A stretch of DNA of 64,000 bases from Thiomicrorhabdus sp963677355 (GCA_963677355.2 CAXXXQ010000004.1:107382-171381); one strand, 5' to 3'. Positions 36,090 to 45,016 are shown, counted from the stretch's first letter. Notes: generated by a model from the sequence alone, not told the origin. Numbers and translations are program-made.

Positions 36090-37124
36090 ATGGCTAAGAA
36101 AATTGAAGCATCTGTACTCGCATTTGAAAAAAAACTGGTTCCATCCGACGCCATTATGTATGGCACCACCTGGGAAAACCGACAAGACAAAACCAAACAA
36201 ACCGAACTGGTCTTACGTGAAAAATCCGTGCGCGGCACGATTTCTAACCGTTTGAAAAAAGCGTTGCAATCCGATCCGGCTAAGTTGGATGCGGAAGTGG
36301 AAAAACCGAATTTACAACGTGTGGACAGTTGCGCTTTAAACAGTGGTGAAGACACCTTAAAACTGAATTTTTCATTAAAGGTTTTAAGTGGCGTACAAAA
36401 GCCATCGGCCTGTAACAGCGAGAGTTTTTTACAAACCTATCAACAAGCCGCCAATGACTATATTGACACCTTTGGTTTTACCGAAGTGGCTAGACGCTAC
36501 GCCACCAACTTAGCCAATGGCCGCTTTTTATGGCGCAACCGTGTTGGTGCAGAAAATATTGAAGTAGAAGTCAAAATCTTGAATAAAGGCCAAGAAAAAA
36601 CTTGGACTTTTGACAGTCAAGATTTCAGTACACGTGATTTTGATCACTCAGATAATGGCGTTGAAGAATTAGCAGAGAAAATTGCGCAAACTTTGTCGGG
36701 CGAACAAGAGTTCTTGCTATTAGAAATTACCGCTTATGCACAAGTTGGCTTGGCACAAGATGTCTACCCAAGTGAAGAATTGGTTTTGGACAAATCTAAT
36801 GCTAAAGGCCAAAAAAGCAAAATTCTCTACGATGTAGATGGCATTGCCGCGATGCACTCGCAAAAAATTGGTAATGCTATTCGCAGTATTGATACTTGGT
36901 ATCCCGATTTTGATACGGTCGAAACGGGTCCAATTGCCATTGAGCCCTATGGTGCGGTGACCAATTTAGGAAAAGCCTTCCGTACACCAAAACAAAAAGC
37001 CGACTTTTTTACCTTGTTTGATCGCTTTTCTCAGGGTGAATCTTTAGAAAGTGACGAACAGCAACACTATGTTATGGCCGTTTTGGTTCGAGGTGGAGTC
37101 TTTGGAGAAAGTGGGAAAGACTAA
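36090..37124 (+). CDS. csy3: Cas7f (Csy3), backbone subunit of the type I-F complex
   Basis: A 344-residue protein, expected in six copies per complex, coating the spacer part of the crRNA. Length matches Csy3 (342). Recognisable segments: VLAFEKKLVPSDAIMYGTTW, VEKPNLQRVDSCAL, ARRYATNLANGRFLWRNRVG, and IEPYGAVTNLGKAFR near the end. The start has AGGAG six bases upstream. The stop shares a base with the csy4 start. Confidence 0.95.
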   Translation: MAKKIEASVLAFEKKLVPSDAIMYGTTWENRQDKTKQTELVLREKSVRGTISNRLKKALQSDPAKLDAEVEKPNLQRVDSCALNSGEDTLKLNFSLKVLSGVQKPSACNSESFLQTYQQAANDYIDTFGFTEVARRYATNLANGRFLWRNRVGAENIEVEVKILNKGQEKTWTFDSQDFSTRDFDHSDNGVEELAEKIAQTLSGEQEFLLLEITAYAQVGLAQDVYPSEELVLDKSNAKGQKSKILYDVDGIAAMHSQKIGNAIRSIDTWYPDFDTVETGPIAIEPYGAVTNLGKAFRTPKQKADFFTLFDRFSQGESLESDEQQHYVMAVLVRGGVFGESGKD

Positions 37125-37696
37125 TGATGAAAGTTTACCAAGAAATCACCTTATTGCCGGGCGCTGAAATTTCGACAGGGTTTCTCTGGCAAAAGCTCTA
37201 TCAACCATTACATATGTTAATGGTTGAAAGTAAGCATCTGTCTGCGGAAAACTGGGTCAGCGTCTCTTTTCCACAATATTCAGAAAAATCACTGGGGCAT
37301 AAATTACGAGTGTTTGCCCAAAGTGAGGACGTATTACAGCACTGGCAACTGAAAAAGGTCTTTCGAAAGTTTGAAGACTATATGCACATTACCAATATTC
37401 GACCTGTTCCAGAACAAGCAGGCCTGATAGTTTTTAAACGTTATCAATCCAGTCAAGGCAGTTTAAGCCACGCTAAAAGGGCTGCCAAACGTCATGATAT
37501 GGATGTGGACGAAGCCTATCAATTGCTCAATCAAAAAGAGACCAAAAAACTGCCTTTTATTCAATTAAAAAGTCTGAGTACAAACCAAAATGTGATGCGG
37601 ATAAAAATCCAAAAACAAAGTATTGATGAAAATAACGAATATCAGCCAGTGTTTAATGCCTATGGCTTAAAAAATCCTGTGCCTGATTTTCCGTAA
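37124..37696 (+). CDS. csy4: Cas6f (Csy4), crRNA-processing endoribonuclease
   Basis: A 190-residue nuclease that cuts the repeat RNA at the base of its hairpin and stays bound. The catalytic histidine is H30 (in YQPLHMLMVE, equivalent to H29 of the Pseudomonas enzyme). The serine region is LKSLSTNQN. The arginine/lysine-rich helix that grips the stem is HAKRAAKRHDMDVDEAYQLL. Last gene of the operon; 129 bases separate it from the first repeat. Its target hairpin has an unusual shape (see the array). Confidence 0.95.
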   Translation: MMKVYQEITLLPGAEISTGFLWQKLYQPLHMLMVESKHLSAENWVSVSFPQYSEKSLGHKLRVFAQSEDVLQHWQLKKVFRKFEDYMHITNIRPVPEQAGLIVFKRYQSSQGSLSHAKRAAKRHDMDVDEAYQLLNQKETKKLPFIQLKSLSTNQNVMRIKIQKQSIDENNEYQPVFNAYGLKNPVPDFP

Positions 37697-37711
37697 CCCA
37701 AAAATTAAAGA

Positions 37712-37723
37712 AGCTCTTTAACA
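37712..37723 (+). promoter_or_regulatory. boxA-like antitermination site upstream of the array
   Basis: AGCTCTTTAACA matches 11 of 12 bases of the rRNA boxA (TGCTCTTTAACA). boxA with Nus factors prevents Rho termination of untranslated RNA; boxA elements upstream of CRISPR arrays have been reported in Salmonella and other bacteria. A 4.6-kb untranslated array is a natural client. Confidence 0.65.
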
Positions 37724-37731
37724 ATTTGGAA

Positions 37732-37744
37732 AATCAATAACTTA
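37732..37744 (+). promoter_or_regulatory. IHF-binding consensus in the CRISPR leader
   Basis: AATCAATAACTTA matches the IHF consensus WATCAANNNNTTR at every defined position. IHF bending of the leader directs Cas1-Cas2-3 integration in type I-F systems, and this site lies about 81 bases before repeat 1. Confidence 0.65.
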
Positions 37745-37748
37745 CAAA

Positions 37749-37785
37749 GCGTGATATTTTTTTGGGTAAAATCAAAAAAACACGC
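37749..37785. repeat. Leader inverted repeat 1
   Basis: GCGTG then TTTTTTTG (three-base ata bulge between) pairs with CAAAAAAA then CACGC, around an eight-base centre ggtaaaat. It is 13 paired bases in all and follows the IHF site directly. Confidence 0.55.
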
Positions 37786-37794
37786 AACCTTCTA

Positions 37795-37829
37795 TAACTA
37801 TTGATGTTTTTTAAAAACAACAATAGTTA
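37795..37829. repeat. Near-palindrome across the leader-repeat junction
   Basis: TAACTATTG at 37795-37803 is the exact complement of CAATAGTTA at 37821-37829, and GTTTTT/AAAAAC pairs inside it. The last four bases of the right arm are the first four bases of repeat 1, so the integration site lies inside the palindrome. Confidence 0.6.
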
Positions 37830-40800
37830 GCTGCCGCAAACGCAGCTAAGAAATAAAAACAAAGCCCGATCTATTAGGTCGGGCTGTTAGCTGCCGCAAA
37901 CGCAGCTAAGAAAATAAGGAGCCTGTGATGCACTTTGGGATTGATGTTAGCTGCCGCAAACGCAGCTAAGAAAAACTTGGAAACCACCTGAGATGGAAAG
38001 GGGCTGTTAGCTGCCGCAAACGCAGCTAAGAAAATTAGGATCGAATGAAGCCGTCTCAAAAGGAAGTTAGCTGCCGCAAACGCAGCTAAGAAAATTAATG
38101 GACTCTTCACCAGTTAACCAGCAAAGTTAGCTGCCGCAAACGCAGCTAAGAAACGGGAGCGTCGGTTTCGGGTGTTGGGATTCCTGTTAGCTGCCGCAAA
38201 CGCAGCTAAGAAACAAGGCGTGGATCGATTGCCATAGACACCAAAGTTAGCTGCCGCAAACGCAGCTAAGAAAACGCCAGACTTTTGGCGGCTTGGCTCC
38301 CGGATGTTAGCTGCCGCAAACGCAGCTAAGAAACGAAATACCATCTTGAAAATGATCGACCGTATTGTTAGCTGCCGCAAACGCAGCTAAGAAACTAGAC
38401 AGACCTTTACCGCTTGAGGCTTTTAAGTTAGCTGCCGCAAACGCAGCTAAGAAATACGTAATGAACTCCAACTGAGCCGCGACCAAGTTAGCTGCCGCAA
38501 ACGCAGCTAAGAAATGATGAAATAGACATTAACGAACATGGTTTGGGTTAGCTGCCGCAAACGCAGCTAAGAAATTCATCTTTTAGCAATGCCAAAACAT
38601 AGGAAGGTTAGCTGCCGCAAACGCAGCTAAGAAATTCCTCATACATGCCGACTGCTGCGGCCATCAGTTAGCTGCCGCAAACGCAGCTAAGAAACAGGAG
38701 CGTTGTAGAAAGGTTGAGGGCGATATGGTTAGCTGCCGCAAACGCAGCTAAGAAAAGTAGTCGTTAAGTTTTACTAGCAATGAGTCAGTTAGCTGCCGCA
38801 AACGCAGCTAAGAAATATGGCGAATAAGCAGGGGTATTTACTGATGCGTTAGCTGCCGCAAACGCAGCTAAGAAATCAATCTTTAACACTTTGAACTTAG
38901 GGTAAAAGTTAGCTGCCGCAAACGCAGCTAAGAAATGTTAGCGATTCGATATAGCCTATAATCGCATGTTAGCTGCCGCAAACGCAGCTAAGAAAAGCAG
39001 GGATAACCGATAAGTCAATGTCAATGCGTTAGCTGCCGCAAACGCAGCTAAGAAAGTCAATCAATTTACGACGTTGAAACAGGAGAAGTTAGCTGCCGCA
39101 AACGCAGCTAAGAAAAGCAATCCATGAGCGCGGCAAAAGCCGATTACGTTAGCTGCCGCAAACGCAGCTAAGAAAAGCAATCCATGAGCGCGGCAAAAGC
39201 CGATTACGTTAGCTGCCGCAAACGCAGCTAAGAAATTTAAAGAATTAATTACCACCAGTACCACCAAGTTAGCTGCCGCAAACGCAGCTAAGAAAGGTGT
39301 GATTGTTTCCATGATCATTTTGTTTTGGTTAGCTGCCGCAAACGCAGCTAAGAAAGTAGAACTGGACGACAACGGCCTGGCCAGCCGGTTAGCTGCCGCA
39401 AACGCAGCTAAGAAACCTAGAATTTTTGCGAACCTCCGCCCAATCACGTTAGCTGCCGCAAACGCAGCTAAGAAATCGGCTTTGTGTCGCCGCACAGTCA
39501 CAAGTAAGTTAGCTGCCGCAAACGCAGCTAAGAAATAGCCGTTATTGGACCGCTGGTTACGCTCTTAGTTAGCTGCCGCAAACGCAGCTAAGAAATCCGA
39601 ATCCGAAGAACTTCGCCACCCCGCCGCGTTAGCTGCCGCAAACGCAGCTAAGAAATTTCGGTTGTACTCAATGGATTTTTTACGGAAGTTAGCTGCCGCA
39701 AACGCAGCTAAGAAATGAAAACCGTTTTGTATTTGATGCCTTGGTAAGTTAGCTGCCGCAAACGCAGCTAAGAAAAACATAGGCGCTCGGGTCGGCTTCT
39801 GCAGCTAGTTAGCTGCCGCAAACGCAGCTAAGAAATCTGATAGGTTAAATCATGTCTTATGATGCAAGTTAGCTGCCGCAAACGCAGCTAAGAAATATCG
39901 AGCAGGAAGTTAGGGTTAAAAATCTAGGTTAGCTGCCGCAAACGCAGCTAAGAAATTTAAGGGGGTTTGGACTGTATTCGGTTTTGGGTTAGCTGCCGCA
40001 AACGCAGCTAAGAAAAAGTAAAGCGCCGCGCGGTTGGCATACTTTAGGTTAGCTGCCGCAAACGCAGCTAAGAAAGTCTATTGGTGAGCATGCGCCAAGT
40101 GTGGGTCGTTAGCTGCCGCAAACGCAGCTAAGAAAAGACGGCAGGCTCGCCATCTGCGAAGAATTCTGTTAGCTGCCGCAAACGCAGCTAAGAAATTCAT
40201 GATCACGTCCATATAGTTTCCATAGCAGTTAGCTGCCGCAAACGCAGCTAAGAAACTGAACAGGAATTCGGCCAACCAAAGCCGTCAGTTAGCTGCCGCA
40301 AACGCAGCTAAGAAACTAAAATGACGATCGATTGGGGCGTTCCGACGGTTAGCTGCCGCAAACGCAGCTAAGAAAACAGTGCATAAGGCGTTGCATGGCT
40401 TGATTGATGTTAGCTGCCGCAAACGCAGCTAAGAAAATAGGAGATAAGACCGTCAACGGCTTTTGAAGGTTAGCTGCCGCAAACGCAGCTAAGAAAATCT
40501 CGGTATGGGCGGGCGTGTTCAGTGTGCAGTTAGCTGCCGCAAACGCAGCTAAGAAAGTCTAATGAATTCATTACGAAAGGTACCAAGAGTTAGCTGCCGC
40601 AAACGCAGCTAAGAAAGAGAAGGAAGCCGACCGCATAGCCCGCGCTAAGTTAGCTGCCGCAAACGCAGCTAAGAAAAAAATCAGAATTGTCGTTTTCTTT
40701 CCAGCAAAGTTAGCTGCCGCAAACGCAGCTAAGAAATAAAGAGTATTACGGTCTTTATGAATCTAGTGGTTAGCTGCCGCAAACGCAGCTAAGAAAAAAT

Positions 40801-42407
40801 AATTCTCCGCTTTGTGATCGATCATCTCGTTAGCTGCCGCAAACGCAGCTAAGAAAGTAGAAGGGCCGTTCTTGCTCATTTCCTTCAGGTTAGCTGCCGC
40901 AAACGCAGCTAAGAAAGTGCAAATGAAATGCCTGCAGCATTTATCGCTGTTAGCTGCCGCAAACGCAGCTAAGAAAAGACAGAGCTCGACGGCCATGCCG
41001 TAAATGTTGTTAGCTGCCGCAAACGCAGCTAAGAAAATAACGGGGGATTAGGAATGATCTTTACAATTGTTAGCTGCCGCAAACGCAGCTAAGAAAGAGA
41101 AGGAAGCCGACCGCATAGCCCGCGCTAAGTTAGCTGCCGCAAACGCAGCTAAGAAAAAAATCAGAATTGTCGTTTTCTTTCCAGCAAAGTTAGCTGCCGC
41201 AAACGCAGCTAAGAAAGAGAGGATTTGAGCGGTATTGTTGCCGTCATGGTTAGCTGCCGCAAACGCAGCTAAGAAAGCGCATGGAGTAGATAAAATCATG
41301 CAGATCGAGTTAGCTGCCGCAAACGCAGCTAAGAAAAAACGCGCGAACATTTTGAATCGAATCAGCAAGTTAGCTGCCGCAAACGCAGCTAAGAAATGCA
41401 CAATCAATTTTTTAAGTGAAGTTTAGTTGTTAGCTGCCGCAAACGCAGCTAAGAAAGCCCGGTCAACCGCTGGATCCGATGCGCCCTATGTTAGCTGCCG
41501 CAAACGCAGCTAAGAAAGACACCGGATAGAAACTCATTCGCCCACCAGCGTTAGCTGCCGCAAACGCAGCTAAGAAACAAAGCTGCAAACGCGCTTCATT
41601 TCCGAGTACGTTAGCTGCCGCAAACGCAGCTAAGAAAAGCTTGGAAGTATTACGAGCTTGAAGAAAAACGCAAACGCAGCTAAGAAAAACCAGAACGTTC
41701 AACGCTTGCCGAGTTTCGGGTTAGCTGCCGCAAACGCAGCTAAGAAAACGAAGAAACCGGGTTGAGTGGCGGTATTGGCGTTAGCTGCCGCAAACGCAGC
41801 TAAGAAAATAAAGAGATGTGTTATAAACTTTGCTTAATTGTTAGCTGCCGCAAACGCAGCTAAGAAAACTCAAATTTTTCTAGTGCTATGGGCTCTCCGG
41901 TTAGCTGCCGCAAACGCAGCTAAGAAATTCTTCGAGTTGGTAATGCCCTAACCAAATACGTTAGCTGCCGCAAACGCAGCTAAGAAAAACTTTTTTGGTT
42001 ACCGCCAACACGTTACTGAGTTAGCTGCCGCAAACGCAGCTAAGAAATGCAGGCACTTCAAAATAATTATGATCTACATGTTAGCTGCCGCAAACGCAGC
42101 TAAGAAACGCAGCGATTACCTAAAGTGATCGTATTCATTGTTAGCTGCCGCAAACGCAGCTAAGAAACAGAACGTTACCTCGATTATCGCCTGGTTCGCG
42201 TTAGCTGCCGCAAACGCAGCTAAGAAAAACAAAGTCAAGGTTGACCCGGTACCGGTTGAGTTAGCTGCCGCAAACGCAGCTAAGAAATGCAAGTTAGACA
42301 GTTGCCCGCCAAGCGTTTCGTTAGCTGCCGCAAACGCAGCTAAGAAAATGCGCCAGCGGGTGGTGGAGTCGCACCTCGTGTTAGCTGCCGCAAACGCAGT
42401 TAAGAAA
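37826..42407 (+). CRISPR. Type I-F CRISPR array: 77 repeats, 76 spacers
   Basis: A 28-base repeat recurs every 60 bases. Spacers are 32 bases except four of 33 (at 38334, 38695, 40376 and 41457). The repeat starts GTTAGCTGCC, ends in the I-F handle CTAAGAAA, and folds as an 8-bp stem TTAGCTGC/GCAGCTAA around CGCAAAC. The repeat at 41670-41687 has lost its first ten bases after the initial G. The last repeat (42380-42407) has C to T inside GCAGCTAA, marking the trailer end. Three spacers are duplicated, leaving 73 different ones. In some reverse-strand frames repeats read FLAAFAAAN, which is not protein. All other repeats look identical, so the array is probably maintained and active. Confidence 0.98.
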
Positions 42408-42780
42408 GATAAGAAAATCAGTACAAGAGATCGTTTAGAAGCCCATTAATTTTTGGATTCTCGATGTTCAAGCTGATTTTTACTGATATTTTTTATTGTT
42501 ATTTATTCGTTATAATGCTCTTTCGGGGTTGACTGGCTGAGCGACTTGACCGCATTGAAGTTAAATAACCGTTGGCGGCTCTTGTCAGTGAGAGCATAGC
42601 TCTTACCTTTTATAAAAAATAACTAATCAATTTTTTGTTTGTTGGTAAATTGTTTTCTTACAGTTAGCAAACATAAATCTATTTTAGTCATTATTTGATT
42701 TTAGATTACCCCTTGTTTTTTTAATAAGTAAAAAATCTTAATTTCTTGTTAAAATGCAGCCTGATTTTAAATAGGGTCAA
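42408..42780. other. AT-rich gap after the array, no gene recognised
   Basis: 373 bases with no supported coding frame. It contains an isolated TATAAT at 42511-42516 without a matching -35, and a small GCTCT/AGAGC inverted repeat near 42580-42610. It could hold a small RNA or the promoter of the small gene at 42781, but nothing more can be supported. Confidence 0.4.
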
Positions 42781-42963
42781 ATGATGGCCGGGGAAGTTGT
42801 GATGACTGATAACCGAAGTTTAGAGAAAAAGTTGCTTGCGTTGAGCCGTGGTGAAGAGGTGAAGTTCACCAAAGAAGAGAAACAGCAGATTGGGCAGATT
42901 GATGAGTTGAACACGTCCAAAGAGCACAAGAATAAACCGAAACAAACAGATAAAAGCCGATAA
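42781..42963 (+). CDS. Small charged hypothetical protein
   Basis: A 60-residue frame, mostly charged and polar (KKLLALSRGEEVKFTKEEKQ, ending KPKQTDKSR), with no membrane segment or recognised domain. The ATG at 42781 has AGGG five bases upstream; later in-frame ATGs at 42784 and 42802 are also possible, the last preceded by GGGAAG. A usable ribosome site and its position outside other genes support it; no homologue is recalled. Could be a small regulator, but this is unknown. Confidence 0.5.
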   Translation: MMAGEVVMTDNRSLEKKLLALSRGEEVKFTKEEKQQIGQIDELNTSKEHKNKPKQTDKSR

Positions 42964-43040
42964 ACCCATCTATCTAACACCGCGTAATCTACGCCTGTCT
43001 CTCTCGATCTCCAACCGCCGAGCTTGCCTTCTTGCTAAAA

Positions 43041-43158
43041 AGAAAGGATAGAGAAGCCACCGAATATTCGCCAAACGGCGTGTGTTTAATCTTGGAGAGA
43101 AATCACACTACCGTTTGATTTGAGCGGATGAATACCCGATGACTTTTCTATCCTTTCT
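43041..43158. repeat. 118-bp imperfect inverted repeat (MITE-like or structured RNA)
   Basis: The ends are exact 12-base complements (AGAAAGGATAGA and TCTATCCTTTCT). Inside, further matched blocks occur in the same order on both arms: AAG-CA-CG, TATTC, AAACGG and GTGTG pair with CTT-TG-CG, GAATA, CCGTTT and CACAC. The centre is about 19 bases. It fills most of the convergent gap between the small gene and the hydroxylase gene. Arms differ at several points, so it is an aged or RNA-constrained hairpin. Confidence 0.6.
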
Positions 43159-43172
43159 CGTTTTGTCTATGC

Positions 43173-43862
43173 TTAAGTTTTACTCCATAAACGCAATAGG
43201 TTGTGGTACAGCTCGGTGAGTTGAAGCAGTTCTGGGTGTTGTGATGTGTTGCCGAACTCTTTGCGCAGACCTTGTATGGACTCGTCCAGTTGCGTGAGCA
43301 TCGTCCGTTGTTGATCGCTTTTGATTAAGCTCTGTATCCACATAAAAGAGGCGATACGCTGTCCTTGGGTAACCGGCAACACTTGATGCAGACTGCCGGA
43401 GGAGTAAAGGATCATGTCTCCGGCGGCGAGTTTAATCTCTTGCACGCCCATTCCGGTATCGATTTGCAGCTCTCCGCCTTGATAACTTTCCGGTTCGGTG
43501 AGAAACAGGGTGGCGGAAAGATCCGCTCGAATCGGCCGACCGTTATAGGGGTTGGTCAGGATTGCGCTGTCGACGTGGGCACCGTAGTGTTCGCCATTCT
43601 GATAAAGATTGAATTTAGGCGGATAGAATGAGTGCGGCAGCGCTTTGGAAACGAATTGCGGCGACTGCATTAGTCTCTGTTCTACGGTTTGGCTGAGTTT
43701 TTGAGTAATTTCACAGCCGTCGTCAAGCTGATAATTCTGTTTGACGTTTTTGGCCAAGTTTCCGGCCGTTTTACTGCCGTCAATCCAGACCGCATGTTCC
43801 ATTCTGCTCAGGAAATCGGCAACTTCCTGTTTGCTGAGTACATTTTCAATAATGGTAAACAT
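43173..43862 (-). CDS. piuC: PKHD-type Fe(II)/2-oxoglutarate hydroxylase, PiuC-like
   Basis: A 229-residue dioxygenase. The iron ligands are H and D in HYGAHVDSAIL and the later H in GSLHQVLPVTQG; the 2-oxoglutarate arginine follows in QRIASFMW. The ATG at 43862 has AAAGGA upstream and gives the usual family length (about 226); the frame extends to 43940 but the added 26 residues look non-coding. PiuC proteins are iron-regulated and sit beside TonB-dependent siderophore receptors; their substrate is unknown. It lies 13 bases after the FMN oxidase gene in the iron-uptake cluster. Confidence 0.88.
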   Translation of the reverse strand: MFTIIENVLSKQEVADFLSRMEHAVWIDGSKTAGNLAKNVKQNYQLDDGCEITQKLSQTVEQRLMQSPQFVSKALPHSFYPPKFNLYQNGEHYGAHVDSAILTNPYNGRPIRADLSATLFLTEPESYQGGELQIDTGMGVQEIKLAAGDMILYSSGSLHQVLPVTQGQRIASFMWIQSLIKSDQQRTMLTQLDESIQGLRKEFGNTSQHPELLQLTELYHNLLRLWSKT

Positions 43863-43875
43863 TGTCAGAGTCCTT

Positions 43876-44979
43876 TTAGCTTGATTGAATGGCCGAAGAG
43901 TTGAATAACGCAGTTTTATCAATGTCTGCGAGGGTTTCACAGCGTGTTTGTGCCATGCACAGATGTAACTCTTCGATGAGCAGTTTCAACATATGCGCTA
44001 CGCCGACCGCACCGCCCAAGCCTAATGAATAGATTTGTAAGCGCCCGATCATGACGGCATCGGCGCCCAGCGCCAGCGCTTTGAAGAGGTCGTAACCGTC
44101 CCGGATGCCGCTGTCCATCAAAACCGGGAAATCCTTGCCGACTGCGGCCCGGATGGCCGGCAACACTCGTAGCGGACTTGGCGCTCCATCCAGCGCTCTA
44201 CCGCCGTGATTGGAGACGACGATCCCTTCCACGCCCAACTGTTTGAATTGCATGGCTTCTTGCGGGTGCATGACGCCCTTGATCCAAACCGGAAGAGGGC
44301 TGTTTTTAAGCAGGTTTTCCAATTCTTTCAGGCTGGGAGCTTGGCGTAGCAGGTCATTGACGGAAACTTGGGTACTGACCGAATCCTGTGCATAAGGTTT
44401 GAGGTTAGCCGCTTCGACATGCTCGTGCAGATTGAAACCCCGACGTAGAGCATCAAGGGAAACCGATTGTATGGCGGCATCCAAGGTGATCATAACGGCT
44501 TTATAGCCGGCTTGTTGTGCTCGCTTAATCAGGTCTTGCGTAATAGTATCGTCGGGTTGCAAATAGAGTTGAAAAACGCGACATTCAGGTGACTGGAGCG
44601 CAATGTCTTCTAGACTCTGAGAGGAGAGTGTACTGATCGCATTGCCGACACCGGCGGCTTTGGCGGCACCTGCGCTGTCCAATTCTGCTCGAGTGCCGAC
44701 CAATCCCTGGTAGGCGACCGGAGCCAATAAAACCGGTGCTTGCAGGGTTTCTCCAAACAGCGTGATTCGGCTATCTACCTGATTAATCTCCGCTAACAGA
44801 CGAGGTTGAAGCTGTAGTTCATCCAATGCGCGTCGATTGTCTTGTAGGGACTGTTCTTGCGCACTGCCGCCGCTCAAGTAGGCATAGATGTCTTCATCCA
44901 GATAGTTTGCCGCGAGCGTTTCATAATCGCGCGGAGTAAAAACATATTGCCCTAATTGTTGTGGAGTAAATTTGGCCAT
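43876..44979 (-). CDS. FMN-dependent alpha-hydroxyacid oxidase/dehydrogenase
   Basis: A 367-residue TIM-barrel flavoenzyme of the lactate/glycolate oxidase family. Seen: YLSGGSAQEQSLQDNRRALD near the start, PVLLAPVAYQGLVG (FMN site, about residues 80-93), the catalytic histidine in SNHGGRALDGAPSPL, the substrate arginine GGRA, and VLMDSGIRDGYDLFKALALGADAVMIGR. It oxidises a 2-hydroxyacid to a 2-oxoacid; substrate unknown. It lies between the siderophore receptor and piuC, suggesting a role in using iron chelators or supplying 2-oxoacid, which is inference. Confidence 0.85.
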   Translation of the reverse strand: MAKFTPQQLGQYVFTPRDYETLAANYLDEDIYAYLSGGSAQEQSLQDNRRALDELQLQPRLLAEINQVDSRITLFGETLQAPVLLAPVAYQGLVGTRAELDSAGAAKAAGVGNAISTLSSQSLEDIALQSPECRVFQLYLQPDDTITQDLIKRAQQAGYKAVMITLDAAIQSVSLDALRRGFNLHEHVEAANLKPYAQDSVSTQVSVNDLLRQAPSLKELENLLKNSPLPVWIKGVMHPQEAMQFKQLGVEGIVVSNHGGRALDGAPSPLRVLPAIRAAVGKDFPVLMDSGIRDGYDLFKALALGADAVMIGRLQIYSLGLGGAVGVAHMLKLLIEELHLCMAQTRCETLADIDKTALFNSSAIQSS

Positions 44980-45016
44980 TTTGCTGTTTTCTAGGGTTAA
45001 AGTTTCATTTAACGGC

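Larger units (their letters stand above)
37697..37825 (+). promoter_or_regulatory. CRISPR leader (AT-rich, structured)
   Basis: The 129 bases between csy4 and repeat 1 hold, in order, a boxA-like site (37712-37723), an IHF consensus site (37732-37744), a GCGTG...CACGC inverted repeat (37749-37785) and a near-palindrome at the leader-repeat junction (37795-37829). The leader is on the correct side: the repeat ends in the CTAAGAAA handle and the degenerate repeat is at the far end. No convincing -35/-10 pair was found here, so the array may use a promoter inside csy4 or cas read-through. Confidence 0.85.

Noticed and set aside
37124..37696. Loss of the catalytic histidine in Cas6f (a Tyr in KLYQPL against His in KLHQAL)
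   Set aside because: Shifting the alignment by a few residues places H30 (PLHMLMVE) exactly at the catalytic position, so the enzyme looks intact.
28332..42407. A Cas-Tn7 (transposon-encoded) variant of type I-F
   Set aside because: The locus has cas1, a complete Cas2-3 and separate csy1 and csy2; no tniQ or transposase gene is nearby.
37874..42449. Many open frames through the CRISPR array reading FLAAFAAAN or LAAANAAKK repeats
   Set aside because: They arise because the 60-base repeat-spacer unit is a multiple of three and the repeat has no stop in those frames. Spacers differ freely, so these are not proteins.
43863..43940. N-terminal extension of the PiuC-like protein
   Set aside because: The ATG at 43862 has a good ribosome site and gives the normal family length; the extension would overlap the oxidase gene.
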